NCBI GenBank assembly: GCA_002391195.1
Contig: DGRZ01000108.1
Location: 1 to 11,798 of the forward strand
Direction of reading: 5' to 3'
Source: Fibrobacter sp. UBA4375
GTDB taxonomy: Bacteria; Fibrobacterota; Fibrobacteria; Fibrobacterales; Fibrobacteraceae
DNA length: 11,798 nt
The notes beneath the pieces are model-generated. The model was not told the origin of the DNA and searched no databases. It worked only from the letters and a program-made list of their open reading frames with translations. The translations under genes and the position numbers were made by a program. Below are positions 11,709 to 11,798 of the stretch, one piece after another; within the stretch, counting starts at the first letter, position 1; each line of letters opens with the position of its first letter.

Positions 11709-11798
11709 ATCCCCGACCAGAGCCTGCCCTGAGCTTGTCGAATGGGTCGGGGATGACACTTCTTGCGTCCCGCATCCCTAGCCCCTAGATCCTAGCCC
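11709..11798. repeat. Composite intergenic repeat, copy B (long hairpin plus heptad array)
   Basis: A perfect 10-bp stem ATCCCCGACC (11709-11718) / GGTCGGGGAT (11745-11754) encloses a 26-nt loop containing CCCTGAGCTTGTCGAA, a sequence resembling repeats common between genes in many bacteria. The element ends GGATGACA (11751-11758). After a 3-nt gap, five 7-mers run from 11762 to 11796 with CTAG cores exactly 7 bp apart at 11778, 11785 and 11792, and continue to the window edge. Together with 11657-11708 this is the 142-bp spacer upstream of the SDR gene. No gene is seen in it. Confidence 0.8.

Overview
This is a chromosomal window from a Gram-negative-type bacterium. It carries mostly conserved housekeeping genes, and I see no phage, plasmid, transposase, CRISPR, rRNA or tRNA. 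The gene set (EF-P with a KamA/EpmB partner, YajC with a cleavable-looking signal peptide, an orphan GspE/PilB ATPase with a doubled MshEN region, an archaeal/eukaryotic-type methylthiotransferase) together with AT-rich -10-like boxes next to many starts made me think of Fibrobacterota. That assignment is an inference from general impression, not a database match.

Layout. 1-689 (+): 3' part of a polar amino-acid ABC transporter ATPase. 745-1719 (-) and 1760-2344 (+): a divergent pair, an EpmB-like lysine aminomutase and its expected target EF-P, 40 bp apart. EF-P converges on a 324-aa conserved TIM-barrel-like protein of unknown function (2376-3350, -), and a 7-bp stem-loop lies between the two stops. 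Upstream of that gene is an 88-bp imperfect palindrome made of 7-bp repeats, then a small degenerate receiver-like protein (3457-3876, -). Divergent from it, thiL (3998-4975, +) overlaps a GspE/PilB-family ATPase gene (4972-6909, +) by ATGA. The + unit ends in a stem-loop terminator that also encodes the C-terminus of the facing gene.

The rest is on the minus strand and is read from right to left: a nucleotide-sugar SDR (10673-11656), yajC and def two bases apart (10240-10608, 9698-10237), a secreted SpoIID/LytB-domain protein, and a radical-SAM methylthiotransferase joined to it by another ATGA overlap (8224-9588 and 6938-8227). The SpoIID-family gene has no standard start codon in front of its signal peptide, and an ACG codon sits at ideal distance from a Shine-Dalgarno sequence.

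The genes are mostly independent: translation and protein maturation (EF-P, EpmB, Def, methylthiotransferase), protein export (YajC, the secretion/pilus ATPase), envelope (SpoIID-like protein, sugar-nucleotide enzyme) and thiamine cofactor synthesis.

The least explained structure is non-coding. Three intergenic spacers hold arrays with an exact 7-bp period. Two of them (9624-9690 and 11709-11798) share one composite layout: an inverted-repeat element ending in GGATGACA, a 3-nt gap, then heptads in the same register. They look like two diverged copies of one intergenic repeat family.
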